Origin: an uncultured Prevotella sp.
GTDB taxonomy: Bacteria; Bacteroidota; Bacteroidia; Bacteroidales; Bacteroidaceae
Assembly (NCBI RefSeq): GCF_937863835.1
Contig: NZ_CALMHT010000062.1
Span: forward strand, 1-59,746
Direction of reading: 5' to 3'
DNA length: 59,746 nucleotides
The translations under genes and the position numbers were made by a program. The notes under the pieces were generated by a model. The model did not search any database, was not told the origin of the DNA, and was given only the letters and a program-made list of their open reading frames with translations. This document shows positions 1-8,429 of the stretch, piece by piece (position 1 is the stretch's first letter; each line of letters opens with the position of its first letter).

Positions 1-191
1 TGACGGTGGAGACAAAAGACTACATCTATATCTTTGAGTTCAAACTCGACGGCACGCCTGAAGAGGCACTCCGACAGATAGAGGACAAGGGGTACGCCAA
101 ACCTTTCGCCATGGACCCCCGCAGGTTGTATCGCATCGGTGTAAACTTCTCATCAGAGAAGCGCGGCATCGACGAGTGGAAAATAGAATAA
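1..191 (+). CDS. C-terminal end of a PD-(D/E)XK nuclease-like domain of an AAA-ATPase-type protein (partial)
   Basis: The reading frame is open to the left edge, so only about 62 C-terminal residues are visible. The segment IYIFEFKLDG followed by EEALRQIEDKGYA is typical of the C-terminal PD-(D/E)XK nuclease-like domain (DUF1703 type) of large Bacteroidota proteins that carry an N-terminal AAA ATPase domain. The E-x-K pair in FEFK would be part of the nuclease motif. These proteins are abundant and multicopy in Bacteroidales, and their function is not established. The N-terminal ATPase part lies outside the window, so its presence is inferred from the family. An in-frame GTG at 6 is not taken as a start because the domain clearly begins upstream. 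Confidence 0.7.
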   Translation, partial: TVETKDYIYIFEFKLDGTPEEALRQIEDKGYAKPFAMDPRRLYRIGVNFSSEKRGIDEWKIE

Positions 192-202
192 AGCACCTTT
201 AG

Positions 203-248
203 ACACTGCCGCCCGCAAGGAAACCATTTCCTTTGCGGGCGGCAGTGT
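203..248 (+). terminator. Strong stem-loop terminator after the partial gene
   Basis: A 21-bp left arm (203-223) pairs with the right arm (227-248) with a single A bulge and a loop of about 3 nt. The centre is GC-rich (GCCGCCCGC against GCGGGCGGC). It starts 12 bp after the stop codon at 191. The following bases are only moderately T-rich, but the stem is very stable. It could act in both directions. Confidence 0.7.
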
Positions 249-840
249 TATATTGTATATTCAGTAGACGCGAAAGAAAAAGCAGATATATAGCAGAAAG
301 TGGGGAATAATGCGTATCTTTGCACTATCAATAACTAATCGATGGAAAAATCAAGGTGAAATTATACTTGACACGACAGTCCTCAATTTGAGGCCTTGGG
401 GTTGAGAATCCTTGCTCGGAAAAGAAAAAAAAAAATAAACGCCACAACGTCATGGGACTTCATAAACCGTTGACAACTAATAGGTTAATGATCGGCAACA
501 ACGGTTGCAAGCGTAACAAAGCCATGCACAAACGCCACACAAATCAGTGGTCATGTCGTGCGAATCAGCTTGTTCAGATACTCAAATCGATGGATTCGTA
601 CAACTTTTAGGCCTAAAAATGCAGCGAAAGCGGTGGGGATGAAGAGCAACCCCACTAGTATTGAATCATTTTTAGGCCTAAATCTTCTCCAAAAGCGGTG
701 AAAATGCAACTCAAAAGCGGTAGTTTTCAAGATATGGCCAGCGATAACAGAAGGTTATGTTGGTATCTGCCATTTCCACGTCGTGCAAGAAAAATTGCGC
801 ACAAGGATAATTTTTTTTGGCGACGCGCAATTTTTCTCGC
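249..840. other. Intergenic region with palindromic repeats, no gene
   Basis: No protein of credible length is encoded here. A promoter-like box TATCTTTG lies at 315-322, but no open frame or terminator follows it. CCTCAATTTGAGG near 380-392 is a short palindrome. The palindrome TTTTAGGCCTAAAA occurs at 605-618 and its core TTTAGGCCTAAA again at 671-682. AAAGCGGTG-like words recur near 627, 692 and 712. A 20-bp inverted repeat with one mismatch pairs 781-800 with 826-845. CGACGCGCAATTT is directly repeated at 821-833 and 842-854, the second copy lying at the edge of the long inverted repeat that begins at 841. Confidence 0.6.
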
Positions 841-1256
841 ACGACGCGCAATTTCAAAGGCATGATTTCCGATTTATTTTAACATGCAGAAAGCAGAAAG
901 CTGTATTAACAAATGTGAATATTCGTAAGTGTTTGTAAAGTGAAAATATACTAAATTCATTTCGTCAACTATTTTACTTATCAATAATCATCAAATATTA
1001 TTATATAATAGGTTATATGGATCAATATAAACAAGAAATCAGTTGTATAATTTCGAAAGATTCAAAGGTGGAGGATGGTGGAGGATAGGTGGAGGTTTTG
1101 CAACAATCTTAATATTCACAAATACATATCAGTCAGAATAATACGAAGAAATAAGCCTCTTCGGGTGGAGGGTGGAGGTATAAAGCAACAAAAAATTTCT
1201 GGGAGGAAATAGCATACTTTCAAAAATATCAAAATAGAAAAGTATCTTTACATTCT
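841..1256 (+). repeat. Left copy of a 416-bp inverted repeat (partner 59329-59744) with GGTGGAGG iterons
   Basis: The reverse complement of 59329-59744 aligns along this whole segment. The first 110 bases and the last 200 bases are highly conserved, while the A+T-rich middle (about 955-1055) has diverged. GGTGGAGG occurs at 1067, 1077 and 1088, and again at 1164 and 1171, with the same spacing in the partner. The repeat ends in a conserved promoter-like unit, TTTC (1218-1221), 21 bp, TATCTTTA (1243-1250), pointing right into the 3' end of HTCS-1. No open frame of note is present. Its nature (dispersed intergenic repeat, remnant of a mobile element, or a regulatory RNA locus) is not known. Confidence 0.85.
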
Positions 1257-1294
1257 ATGGAAACGATTCATAAGGACTAAATACATTTTTCTCA

Positions 1295-4200
1295 TTACAA
1301 TCGCTGCACATATTGTTTAGGAGACATACCCATCTTGTTTTTAAAAGCAGCCCTAAAACTGCTGGCATCATTGAACCCGCATTTTTCTGCTACATTGGTA
1401 ACATTGGTTTCACCGTCCTTAAACAACTGTACAGCTTTGAAAATGCGATAATCATTGATAAATTCCATAACAGACAATCCTGTTATACTCTTTATTTTTT
1501 TATAAAATGAAGAATACCCCATCTGCATCTGTTCAGCCATAAATGATACATTAAGCATACCGTTGTTGATATTGTCGTCTATGATTGATTTACAATTGAG
1601 AATAAAGGTCTGCTCTTCCTTGGTATAACGCTTCTGTTGATCATTCACAGTCAGCACAGGGTTCTTGGCGAGCAAGTTTTCTATTCTTGCCTGAAGATAT
1701 TTCAGAGACACCGGCTTGATGATGTAATCGTCGGCACCATATTTGTATGCGGATATTTTATCCTCATCCATCGTCTTGCCTGTGAGCATGATGACTGGGA
1801 TATTTGCCATCTTCTTGTTTTCTTTCAGAAACGACAGGAAAGCGAACCCATCTATATTGGGCATCATTACATCACAGATGATCAAATCAGGCGATTGCTC
1901 CTCTGCTATCTTCAACCCTATTTCTCCATCTGATGCCTGAATAATCAAGTATGTTCGCGACAGATATCTCTCCAATATCTCCCGTGTCTCTTCTTCATCG
2001 TCAATGATCAATATCGTTTTCGTAGCGGCAGGCGACTGTAGATTTTCTGATACAGGTAATATGTTTTCAGTATCTTTCTGTTCTTGTTCTATCACAACGG
2101 ATTCGAACTTTTTAACCTCTTTTTTCTGTTGGATTTTTGGCAACGATACAGTAAATTCCGACCCCTTGCCTATTTTGCTTACCACATTGATTTCTCCGCC
2201 ATGCGATTGCACAAGACTTTTCACAAACGACAGTCCGATGCCGCTACCTTCCACCTCCGTTGTGTCTTTCACCCTATAAAACTGACGGAATATTTTGTCC
2301 AGTTCCTTATTGCTTATCCCTATTCCATTGTCCTGCACCTTCAGTTCCACCGTTTTATCTTTATCTTCCACAATCAATTTTACCGTTCCGCCTTTGTCTG
2401 TATACTTGTATGCATTGGAAATGAGATTGGACAGTATCAGTTCCACCTTCTCCACATCTATATCCATATCAACAGTATGCTTGGGCGAAATCAACCGGAA
2501 TGTGATCTCTTTCTGATTGCACAATGCCAAATAATCAATAGACAGTCGCCGACACAGTTCCACAATATTGAGATGTTGTATATTCAGTTCCATTGTTGAC
2601 GATTCCATCTTACGGATATCAAGGATTCTGTTGATCAGTCTGTTGATTCTGATCGCATTGCGGTACATACGTTGTACATACGAATACGGAACCTGGAGGG
2701 GACGGAGTGTCGAAGCCAACATTTCTTCCAGCGGAGCCGTGATAAGGAACATAGGGGTGCGCAACTCGTGAGTGATATTTGTATAGAAATTGATCTTTGC
2801 CTCATTGAGTTGTTCCATGGAGCGTTTTTCTATTTCCTTTATTTTCACCTGATGTTTCATCTCCAGATTGTGAAGATAAACTCGTGCAGAGAGATAGGCG
2901 ATAGTCAACAGAATCAGCACCCACAACAGTTTTGCCCACCATGTGGCATACCAGGGTGGTGTGATAACAATATGCAGTATAGATGGTTTGCCCCATCTTC
3001 CGTTCAGGTCTGTACATCTTACATAGAATTCGTAAGTACCGTACGAAATATTGGTATACGATACCTCTCTGGCGTCTATCAGTTCACGCCATTTGGTCTC
3101 CAATCCTTTCAGATAACAGGAGAAATGTACGCGGTTGGGCGACACAAGTTCAGGAACGGAGAATCTGATTGTAAAGAAGTTCTGATTATACGCCAATGTG
3201 ATTTTTTCTTCGTTTGTATGATACAGGTTGAACACTTCATGATTGCTGTTGATCAGTTCCAGCGAATTGAAGCTCACCATGTTATGTATCTGTCGCGGTT
3301 TTACCGATTCGGGGTCGAACGACACCAATCCCTTAGTATTACCGAAATACATCGTTGTTCCGTCGTAGGCGCAACCGTTGTAAGTATATTCAAACAAGTT
3401 TTCATCTACATCAAAACGTATAAAAGCATGAGTCTTCGGGTCAAACCTGAACAGTCCCTTGTTACTCCCCATCCATATATAGCGTCGCCTGTCCTCCATC
3501 ATCGAATAAACGTTCTGAGCGGTCAGTCCTTCGTCTGCTCCATAATGGTGCCATTTACATTCGTGTTCGTTCATGGCGAACAGACCGTTGTATTCTGTAG
3601 AGAACCACAACCGGTCGTGCGAGTCCATAAATACATATTTGATTGTGTCATTTGGCAACGGGGTGGTCTTTGATTTCGACGTATAATGTCTTGTTATCCG
3701 TTGTGTCCTACTGTTGATCTTGAAGATACCGTTATATCGTGTCGCTATCCATATATAGTCATCTTTGACAGTCATCGCCGTACAGTCGGCACGTTCCAGT
3801 GTGGCTATGTATTTTATTTTATGCGTGTGTTTGTTGAATACAAATATCATCGGACCGCCTATCCAGATATATCCATGTCCGTCGTCTGTGATTGTCCATA
3901 CATTATTGGCATCAAAGTCGGCGTTCGGCATCGGATATGTAGTAAACTGATGCGTAGACAGTGAGAAACAGACCAGTCCTTTGCTGTACACCCCCATCCA
4001 TAGTTTGTCTCCGTCTCTGAACATAGATACGATATTGTTGGCAGGCAAATTACTGTTTCCTGTTGTATATGTATGCGATTTACAGGTCTTTTTGTCTATC
4101 ACCTCTAGCCCTCCCCCATCAAGTCCCAGATAGAGGTTATCGGGTGTCGTCACTACTGCCGTTACGATGTCATAACTTAATTTTTTATTGTTTTTGCTGG

Positions 4201-5182
4201 CCAACGTGAACCACTGGAAACTCTCCGACATCAAATTCAGTCCGTCTCTGTAACTTCCCACCCAGAGATCACCGGATTTATCGGTAAACAGCGAGTAGAC
4301 GGCATCACCTGATATATTACTGTTTTCGGGCTTGTAACATTGTCGTTGTCCGTCCCTGTCCTCCAATATGATACCGCCACCATCGATACCGAATGTCGTC
4401 CTGTCGCGGTAGTCGGCAACACTCATAAGACTGTTGGGCACGTAAGCCCCCGTCTTACGTATACGGTTCCCGTTGATACTGAATACCATACTGGGATGAC
4501 CGATCCCGTTGGCTACATATATCAGTCCGGATGTCTTACTATAGAATATCCGGGTCAGTGCTGATGTCCTTATCTTGTATGGCAGATGGTCGATGGTCCT
4601 TCTCAGATCATTGCTTAATAAGTATATGCCGTCCTCGCCTACTGCTGCCAGCATGCCATGGGCACAAGGTGTAAGGTCACGTATTTTACTATCGAAGATA
4701 TGAAGTTGTTCAAATAAATAATTGCCTCGATAAGCATATATATTCTGTCCGTTATCAACAGCATACAAACGATTTCCGGTTCTTACCATACGGTTGAATC
4801 GGAAATCGAATATTTTTTTGGTTGTACGGCAATGATGAAAAATACCGTCAGCAAACGAATGGAAGTCCAGTCCCGCCTCGGTCGCTATCCATAGACCATG
4901 GGCGTCGGGCTGTATATCACGTATTATGTTGCTTGACAACGTACCGTGGTCGCCCTGGCTATGACGGAAAGTGGTAAACAGCAAACCGTCGAAGCGGCAT
5001 AGTCCGTTGAATGTTCCGAGCCAGATGAATCCATTATTGTCCTGACTGATTGCCGTAATGGTATTATCGCATAAACCCATGTTACTGGTGAAGTTTCTGA
5101 AATAACGCTGGGCTTTGATTTCCGGTGTAAATGTCAGAAAGACACAGAATATAAGGATGCGTAATATCAGTCTGTTTGTCAT
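1295..5182 (-). CDS. Hybrid two-component system sensor/regulator (HTCS-1)
   Basis: A one-protein signalling system that senses glycan breakdown products in the periplasm and activates its neighbouring utilisation genes. Order of parts: signal peptide (about 1-25); two-propeller Reg_prop sensor with repeated GLWIAT/GYIWIG-type blades; Y_Y_Y domain; a membrane helix at about 748-770; a histidine kinase with H-box NITHELRTP (H805) and N/G boxes (NLISNAYKY, DNGIGIS); a receiver with DD near its start, phospho-acceptor D1104 (CDVMMP) and lysine in IIKPVS; and a C-terminal AraC-type helix-turn-helix. ATG at 5182 is preferred to the GTG three bases upstream. It lies behind the SusC-SusD-beta-helix genes but has its own promoter. 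The ligand is unknown and presumably matches that locus. Confidence 0.95.
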   Translation of the reverse strand: MTNRLILRILIFCVFLTFTPEIKAQRYFRNFTSNMGLCDNTITAISQDNNGFIWLGTFNGLCRFDGLLFTTFRHSQGDHGTLSSNIIRDIQPDAHGLWIATEAGLDFHSFADGIFHHCRTTKKIFDFRFNRMVRTGNRLYAVDNGQNIYAYRGNYLFEQLHIFDSKIRDLTPCAHGMLAAVGEDGIYLLSNDLRRTIDHLPYKIRTSALTRIFYSKTSGLIYVANGIGHPSMVFSINGNRIRKTGAYVPNSLMSVADYRDRTTFGIDGGGIILEDRDGQRQCYKPENSNISGDAVYSLFTDKSGDLWVGSYRDGLNLMSESFQWFTLASKNNKKLSYDIVTAVVTTPDNLYLGLDGGGLEVIDKKTCKSHTYTTGNSNLPANNIVSMFRDGDKLWMGVYSKGLVCFSLSTHQFTTYPMPNADFDANNVWTITDDGHGYIWIGGPMIFVFNKHTHKIKYIATLERADCTAMTVKDDYIWIATRYNGIFKINSRTQRITRHYTSKSKTTPLPNDTIKYVFMDSHDRLWFSTEYNGLFAMNEHECKWHHYGADEGLTAQNVYSMMEDRRRYIWMGSNKGLFRFDPKTHAFIRFDVDENLFEYTYNGCAYDGTTMYFGNTKGLVSFDPESVKPRQIHNMVSFNSLELINSNHEVFNLYHTNEEKITLAYNQNFFTIRFSVPELVSPNRVHFSCYLKGLETKWRELIDAREVSYTNISYGTYEFYVRCTDLNGRWGKPSILHIVITPPWYATWWAKLLWVLILLTIAYLSARVYLHNLEMKHQVKIKEIEKRSMEQLNEAKINFYTNITHELRTPMFLITAPLEEMLASTLRPLQVPYSYVQRMYRNAIRINRLINRILDIRKMESSTMELNIQHLNIVELCRRLSIDYLALCNQKEITFRLISPKHTVDMDIDVEKVELILSNLISNAYKYTDKGGTVKLIVEDKDKTVELKVQDNGIGISNKELDKIFRQFYRVKDTTEVEGSGIGLSFVKSLVQSHGGEINVVSKIGKGSEFTVSLPKIQQKKEVKKFESVVIEQEQKDTENILPVSENLQSPAATKTILIIDDEEETREILERYLSRTYLIIQASDGEIGLKIAEEQSPDLIICDVMMPNIDGFAFLSFLKENKKMANIPVIMLTGKTMDEDKISAYKYGADDYIIKPVSLKYLQARIENLLAKNPVLTVNDQQKRYTKEEQTFILNCKSIIDDNINNGMLNVSFMAEQMQMGYSSFYKKIKSITGLSVMEFINDYRIFKAVQLFKDGETNVTNVAEKCGFNDASSFRAAFKNKMGMSPKQYVQRL

Positions 5183-5201
5183 CACGATGAGGTTAATAAT
5201 G

Positions 5202-5209
5202 CAAATATA
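5202..5209 (-). promoter_or_regulatory. -7 box of the HTCS-1 promoter
   Basis: On the minus strand the sequence reads TATATTTG followed by C, an exact match to the Bacteroidota TAnnTTTG box, 20 bp upstream of the HTCS-1 start. No clear TTTG -33 element is visible. Confidence 0.6.
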
Positions 5210-5225
5210 GGCATTTTATGTGAGA

Positions 5226-6818
5226 TTATTGTCCTAATCTCTGAAAAAAAGCTTCTATGGCATTCTTATCCACCGAATAACATTCTATGCCGTACAACTG
5301 TCGTTTGTTCATCATACTTTCCAGTCCTGCAAACCCTGTGGTTCCCTTGTCGAGTATCTCGCTCTGATAGATGGAACTTGCCGTCTGTTTTTCAGCATCT
5401 TCGGGTATACTGCTGTAGGTACCGACATACCAGTTGTGCAGGAATGTGTTGTGGGTGGAATTGTTCATATTAAACTTGCTCGTTTCTGCCGTATAGAATA
5501 CGTTATTACGTATGGTGGTGTAGTCGGCATATCCGCCCCACGAGTCGGATGTGATCATCGTACGGTCAGCGTCTGCTGCCGTCTTCACGTTCGAATGAAT
5601 GATATTATGTTCGATCAATGTGTTGGTCACTTTCCCGCTGATATGGATATTCGGTGAGAACATACCTCCCGTACGTGTAATATTGGGACGTTGCGCATCG
5701 CCTATACTGATATTATATCGCACGATACTGTTCTGATTGCCGATACTGTAGTTGCGCTCACCCCCGTCATCACAGACGAGTACCATACCGCCATAGTTGT
5801 CATGACTGTAATTGTATTGTATCACCGTATTCCTACAGTTGTAGTCGCAGTCGTATCCTTCTCCGTCCCATGGCGCTTTATGTCCGCTCACTTCGTTAAA
5901 CTGAATCGTCGTATTATCGCAGCTCCATGGCCAGAAACCAGCAGCAGCCTCAGTAGAAGGAAGCGTTTCAGGGCAGTCGCGCATCACATTGTATTCGATG
6001 AGAGTATTGTCGCAACCTATCGGTACAATACCGTCGCCCGGCACTTGTTCTATCAAGTTGCCTCTGATTATTTCGTTGGTACTTGCCAACCACTTGCGTC
6101 TGTCGTAATATTCACTGTTCCATATCATGGCATTCCGCGAGCATCTCAGAATGTGACAGTTGACTATTTGCAGACTGTCGAACCTTGAACCGACGGATGT
6201 TCCGCCGTTCTCGATGAGTATTCCACAACCGCCTCCCTTTTCTTTCACGAGAGAACCGTTGACGTCACGTACCGTCACACCGTTTATCTTGATGTTTCGG
6301 GATACGCCATAGTCGCGGCATTCTATTTTCAATCCGGTACGTCCGGCCAATCGGTCTTTACCCGTATTGACAATCTCAATGTTCTGGAATGTGAGATAAT
6401 CAGAGTTGAGTATACGCACAGCATACTTGGATGCATCGTTACCTTGAATGACAGGTAGATTTCCTGAACCGTAACTGCCTACGACGACGGGTGCCGTAGC
6501 TGTACCGGCGACTTTCAATTCCAACACCCCTTGATAGGTACCGCCACACTTCAAAAGAAGTTGGTCGCCAGCCTTCATTTTCATCGAAGTTGTCGGCGAA
6601 AGCGTTTTCCATGCGGCATTCTGTGAGGTACCGACATTGCTGTCGCTACCTCCAGAAGCATCAATATAGTAAGTGGTAGCGGTAGTCGCCGTGGGTGTGC
6701 CGGGTTTTACGACATCACTTTCGTCCATCGCACTACTAGACCCGCCACATGCCACCAGCAGACTAACCGTTGTTACCAGCATGAACTTTCTCATGATAAT
6801 TCCAATCATTTTATTCAT
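5226..6818 (-). CDS. Secreted right-handed parallel beta-helix lipoprotein (possible polysaccharide lyase or hydrolase)
   Basis: Third gene of the small utilisation locus. From ATG 6818 the product starts with a lipoprotein signal peptide ending LLVAC (Cys at residue 24), then a Ser/Thr/Pro linker. A long series of short parallel beta-helix turns follows, with repeats such as NTLIEYNVM, NTTIQFNEV, NTVIQYNYS and NTLIEHNII. This fold is shared by pectate lyases, polygalacturonases and chondroitinase B-like enzymes, but I could not assign catalytic residues to any one family, so the reaction is not claimed. It follows the SusD gene by 8 bp. An in-frame TTG at 6836 would overlap susD and is less likely. 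A later ATG (6794) also gives an ideal lipoprotein signal. It probably sits on the outer membrane and acts on a pectin-like or uronate polymer; this is inference. Confidence 0.8.
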   Translation of the reverse strand: MNKMIGIIMRKFMLVTTVSLLVACGGSSSAMDESDVVKPGTPTATTATTYYIDASGGSDSNVGTSQNAAWKTLSPTTSMKMKAGDQLLLKCGGTYQGVLELKVAGTATAPVVVGSYGSGNLPVIQGNDASKYAVRILNSDYLTFQNIEIVNTGKDRLAGRTGLKIECRDYGVSRNIKINGVTVRDVNGSLVKEKGGGCGILIENGGTSVGSRFDSLQIVNCHILRCSRNAMIWNSEYYDRRKWLASTNEIIRGNLIEQVPGDGIVPIGCDNTLIEYNVMRDCPETLPSTEAAAGFWPWSCDNTTIQFNEVSGHKAPWDGEGYDCDYNCRNTVIQYNYSHDNYGGMVLVCDDGGERNYSIGNQNSIVRYNISIGDAQRPNITRTGGMFSPNIHISGKVTNTLIEHNIIHSNVKTAADADRTMITSDSWGGYADYTTIRNNVFYTAETSKFNMNNSTHNTFLHNWYVGTYSSIPEDAEKQTASSIYQSEILDKGTTGFAGLESMMNKRQLYGIECYSVDKNAIEAFFQRLGQ

Positions 6819-6826
6819 TATACATT

Positions 6827-8416
6827 CTACTTCCAAAGTGCATTCTGCTCCAACTTCGAATTACTGTCCAGTTCACTTGTAGGAATAGGCCAAACATAAT
6901 CGCGGTCGCCGTTGTATATACGTTTCTCGTATGCCAGATTGTACGTAGTACGCTCGTTCTCTACACGGGCTACAGCGTTAGGAAGATCTTTCCAACGATA
7001 GATATCAAAGAGGCGCAAACCTTCGAAAGCCAGTTCCACACGGCGTTCGTGCTTGATGATATCAAGAAGGGCCGTCTGTGTCAGTCCTGTGCCTTCTACC
7101 TCTTCCACTTTAGGCATCCCTGCACGGGTACGCACCTGGTCAACCAATGCCAATACCGTACTCTCGTCGTATCCGCCTTTCTGAACCATAGCCTCAGCCA
7201 AAGACAACAGCACCTCTGCATAACGTACCACATAGAAATCCTGTCCGTTATCCCATGAGTTGCCCGTATCCGTCGGGTCGAAATATTTCATCACATATAC
7301 AGTAGAGAGCGAAGCTGCCGCACCGCCATACCATGCCCCTGAACCACCTTTTCCGTTCCATTTCATTCCCGGGACGAAGAGTGTCGCATACATACGCGGG
7401 TCACGGTTTTTCCAATGGTCGGCATTCGGTTGAGTCACATCCAGTTTACCGTTTGTTATCACACCATAATTGGTATCAGCCACTTTCTTGCCGTCTGTAC
7501 AGTAATAGTCATCTGCCAGATTCATCGTTCCGTTCATGGCTTCAAAAGGAGTGTTCCAATGAGCATTAAACTGACATCCTTCTTTCAGACCCGGTCCTTC
7601 AAATCTTACAGAGAATATAATTTCAGATGATGTCTGTCCGGCCGTGGTAAACAGTTTACCATAGTCGCTAGCCAGAGAATAGCCAAGTTTTTCCACCTGT
7701 TGGTATGCTGAGATGGCATCGTCCCACTTTTCATTATAGAGTGCCATTCTACCAAGGATAGACAGACATGCGCCCTTGGTGATACGTCCCAAGTCGGATG
7801 TAACAGGCAGATTATCGGCACAGTTTTTCAGGTTCTGCATCTCCGATGTCACAATCTCACTGCGCTTGGTACTGGCACATTCCGCATTCTCCAGTGTCAG
7901 AGGTTCGGTGAGATAAGGCACATCATTATAAGTCATTGTCAGATTGGTGTACATCAATGCACGCAATGTCAGAGCCTCTGCTTTATACTGTGCTTTCTCT
8001 GAATCTTTGATATCGACACGGTCTATATTTGCTATCAACGAGTTGCAGCGTTTGATGACTTCATAACATGCCGACCAGTAAGAACCTACCGCCCAAGAAC
8101 TGGGACTCTGTGTTCCATTGGCTATATCGTAACCTTCCATCCAACCGCTCCAGTTGAAGTGTCCACCGTTATCGCTGATGCAGTCCATATTGAGAGGTCC
8201 AAGATTCCATGGACCGCCGTCATACAGTTGTGTACTCTGCAAACCGTCATAACAGGCAGTAAGCGCCATCATCGCATCGTTAGATGTTTTCCAGAATGTT
8301 GTAGAAGACGATTCGGTTAGAGAGTCTTCTTGTAGAAAACTGTCCGAGCAGGAAGTCGTTACGGTGAGTGCTCCTGCCATCAGTGCTATTCCTATATATT
8401 TATTCAGTGATTTCAT
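6827..8416 (-). CDS. SusD/RagB-family nutrient-binding outer-membrane lipoprotein
   Basis: Surface glycan-binding partner of the SusC transporter encoded just upstream (gap 13 bp). The start at 8416 gives MKSLNKYIGI and a lipobox ending TTSC (Cys23); the frame could open at 8452 but that would overlap susC. Family signs are the N-terminal SDSFLQEDSLTE segment, the TPR-like helical core with YWSACYEVIKRCNSLI and KAEALTLRALMYTNL, and the C-terminal block IIKHERRVELAFEGLRLFDIYRW followed by VWPIPTSEL. About 529 residues is normal for the family. It delivers bound oligosaccharides to SusC; the sugar is not known. Confidence 0.95.
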   Translation of the reverse strand: MKSLNKYIGIALMAGALTVTTSCSDSFLQEDSLTESSSTTFWKTSNDAMMALTACYDGLQSTQLYDGGPWNLGPLNMDCISDNGGHFNWSGWMEGYDIANGTQSPSSWAVGSYWSACYEVIKRCNSLIANIDRVDIKDSEKAQYKAEALTLRALMYTNLTMTYNDVPYLTEPLTLENAECASTKRSEIVTSEMQNLKNCADNLPVTSDLGRITKGACLSILGRMALYNEKWDDAISAYQQVEKLGYSLASDYGKLFTTAGQTSSEIIFSVRFEGPGLKEGCQFNAHWNTPFEAMNGTMNLADDYYCTDGKKVADTNYGVITNGKLDVTQPNADHWKNRDPRMYATLFVPGMKWNGKGGSGAWYGGAAASLSTVYVMKYFDPTDTGNSWDNGQDFYVVRYAEVLLSLAEAMVQKGGYDESTVLALVDQVRTRAGMPKVEEVEGTGLTQTALLDIIKHERRVELAFEGLRLFDIYRWKDLPNAVARVENERTTYNLAYEKRIYNGDRDYVWPIPTSELDSNSKLEQNALWK

Positions 8417-8429
8417 AATCTGGTAGTTT

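Noticed and set aside
315..480. Small RNA gene after the TATCTTTG box at 315
   Set aside because: There is a -7-like box and a short palindrome but no terminator (the region ends in an A-run) and no recognised RNA family.
1067..1178. CRISPR array
   Set aside because: The GGTGGAGG units are only 8 bp, with spacers far too short and irregular, and no cas gene is present.
2672..3673. 333-codon open frame on the plus strand inside HTCS-1
   Set aside because: Antisense to a well-supported HTCS gene, with low-complexity hydrophobic/His-rich translation and no promoter.
6816..6836. TTG at 6836 as start of the beta-helix lipoprotein
   Set aside because: It would overlap susD and spoil the lipoprotein signal; ATG 6818 (or 6794) fits better.
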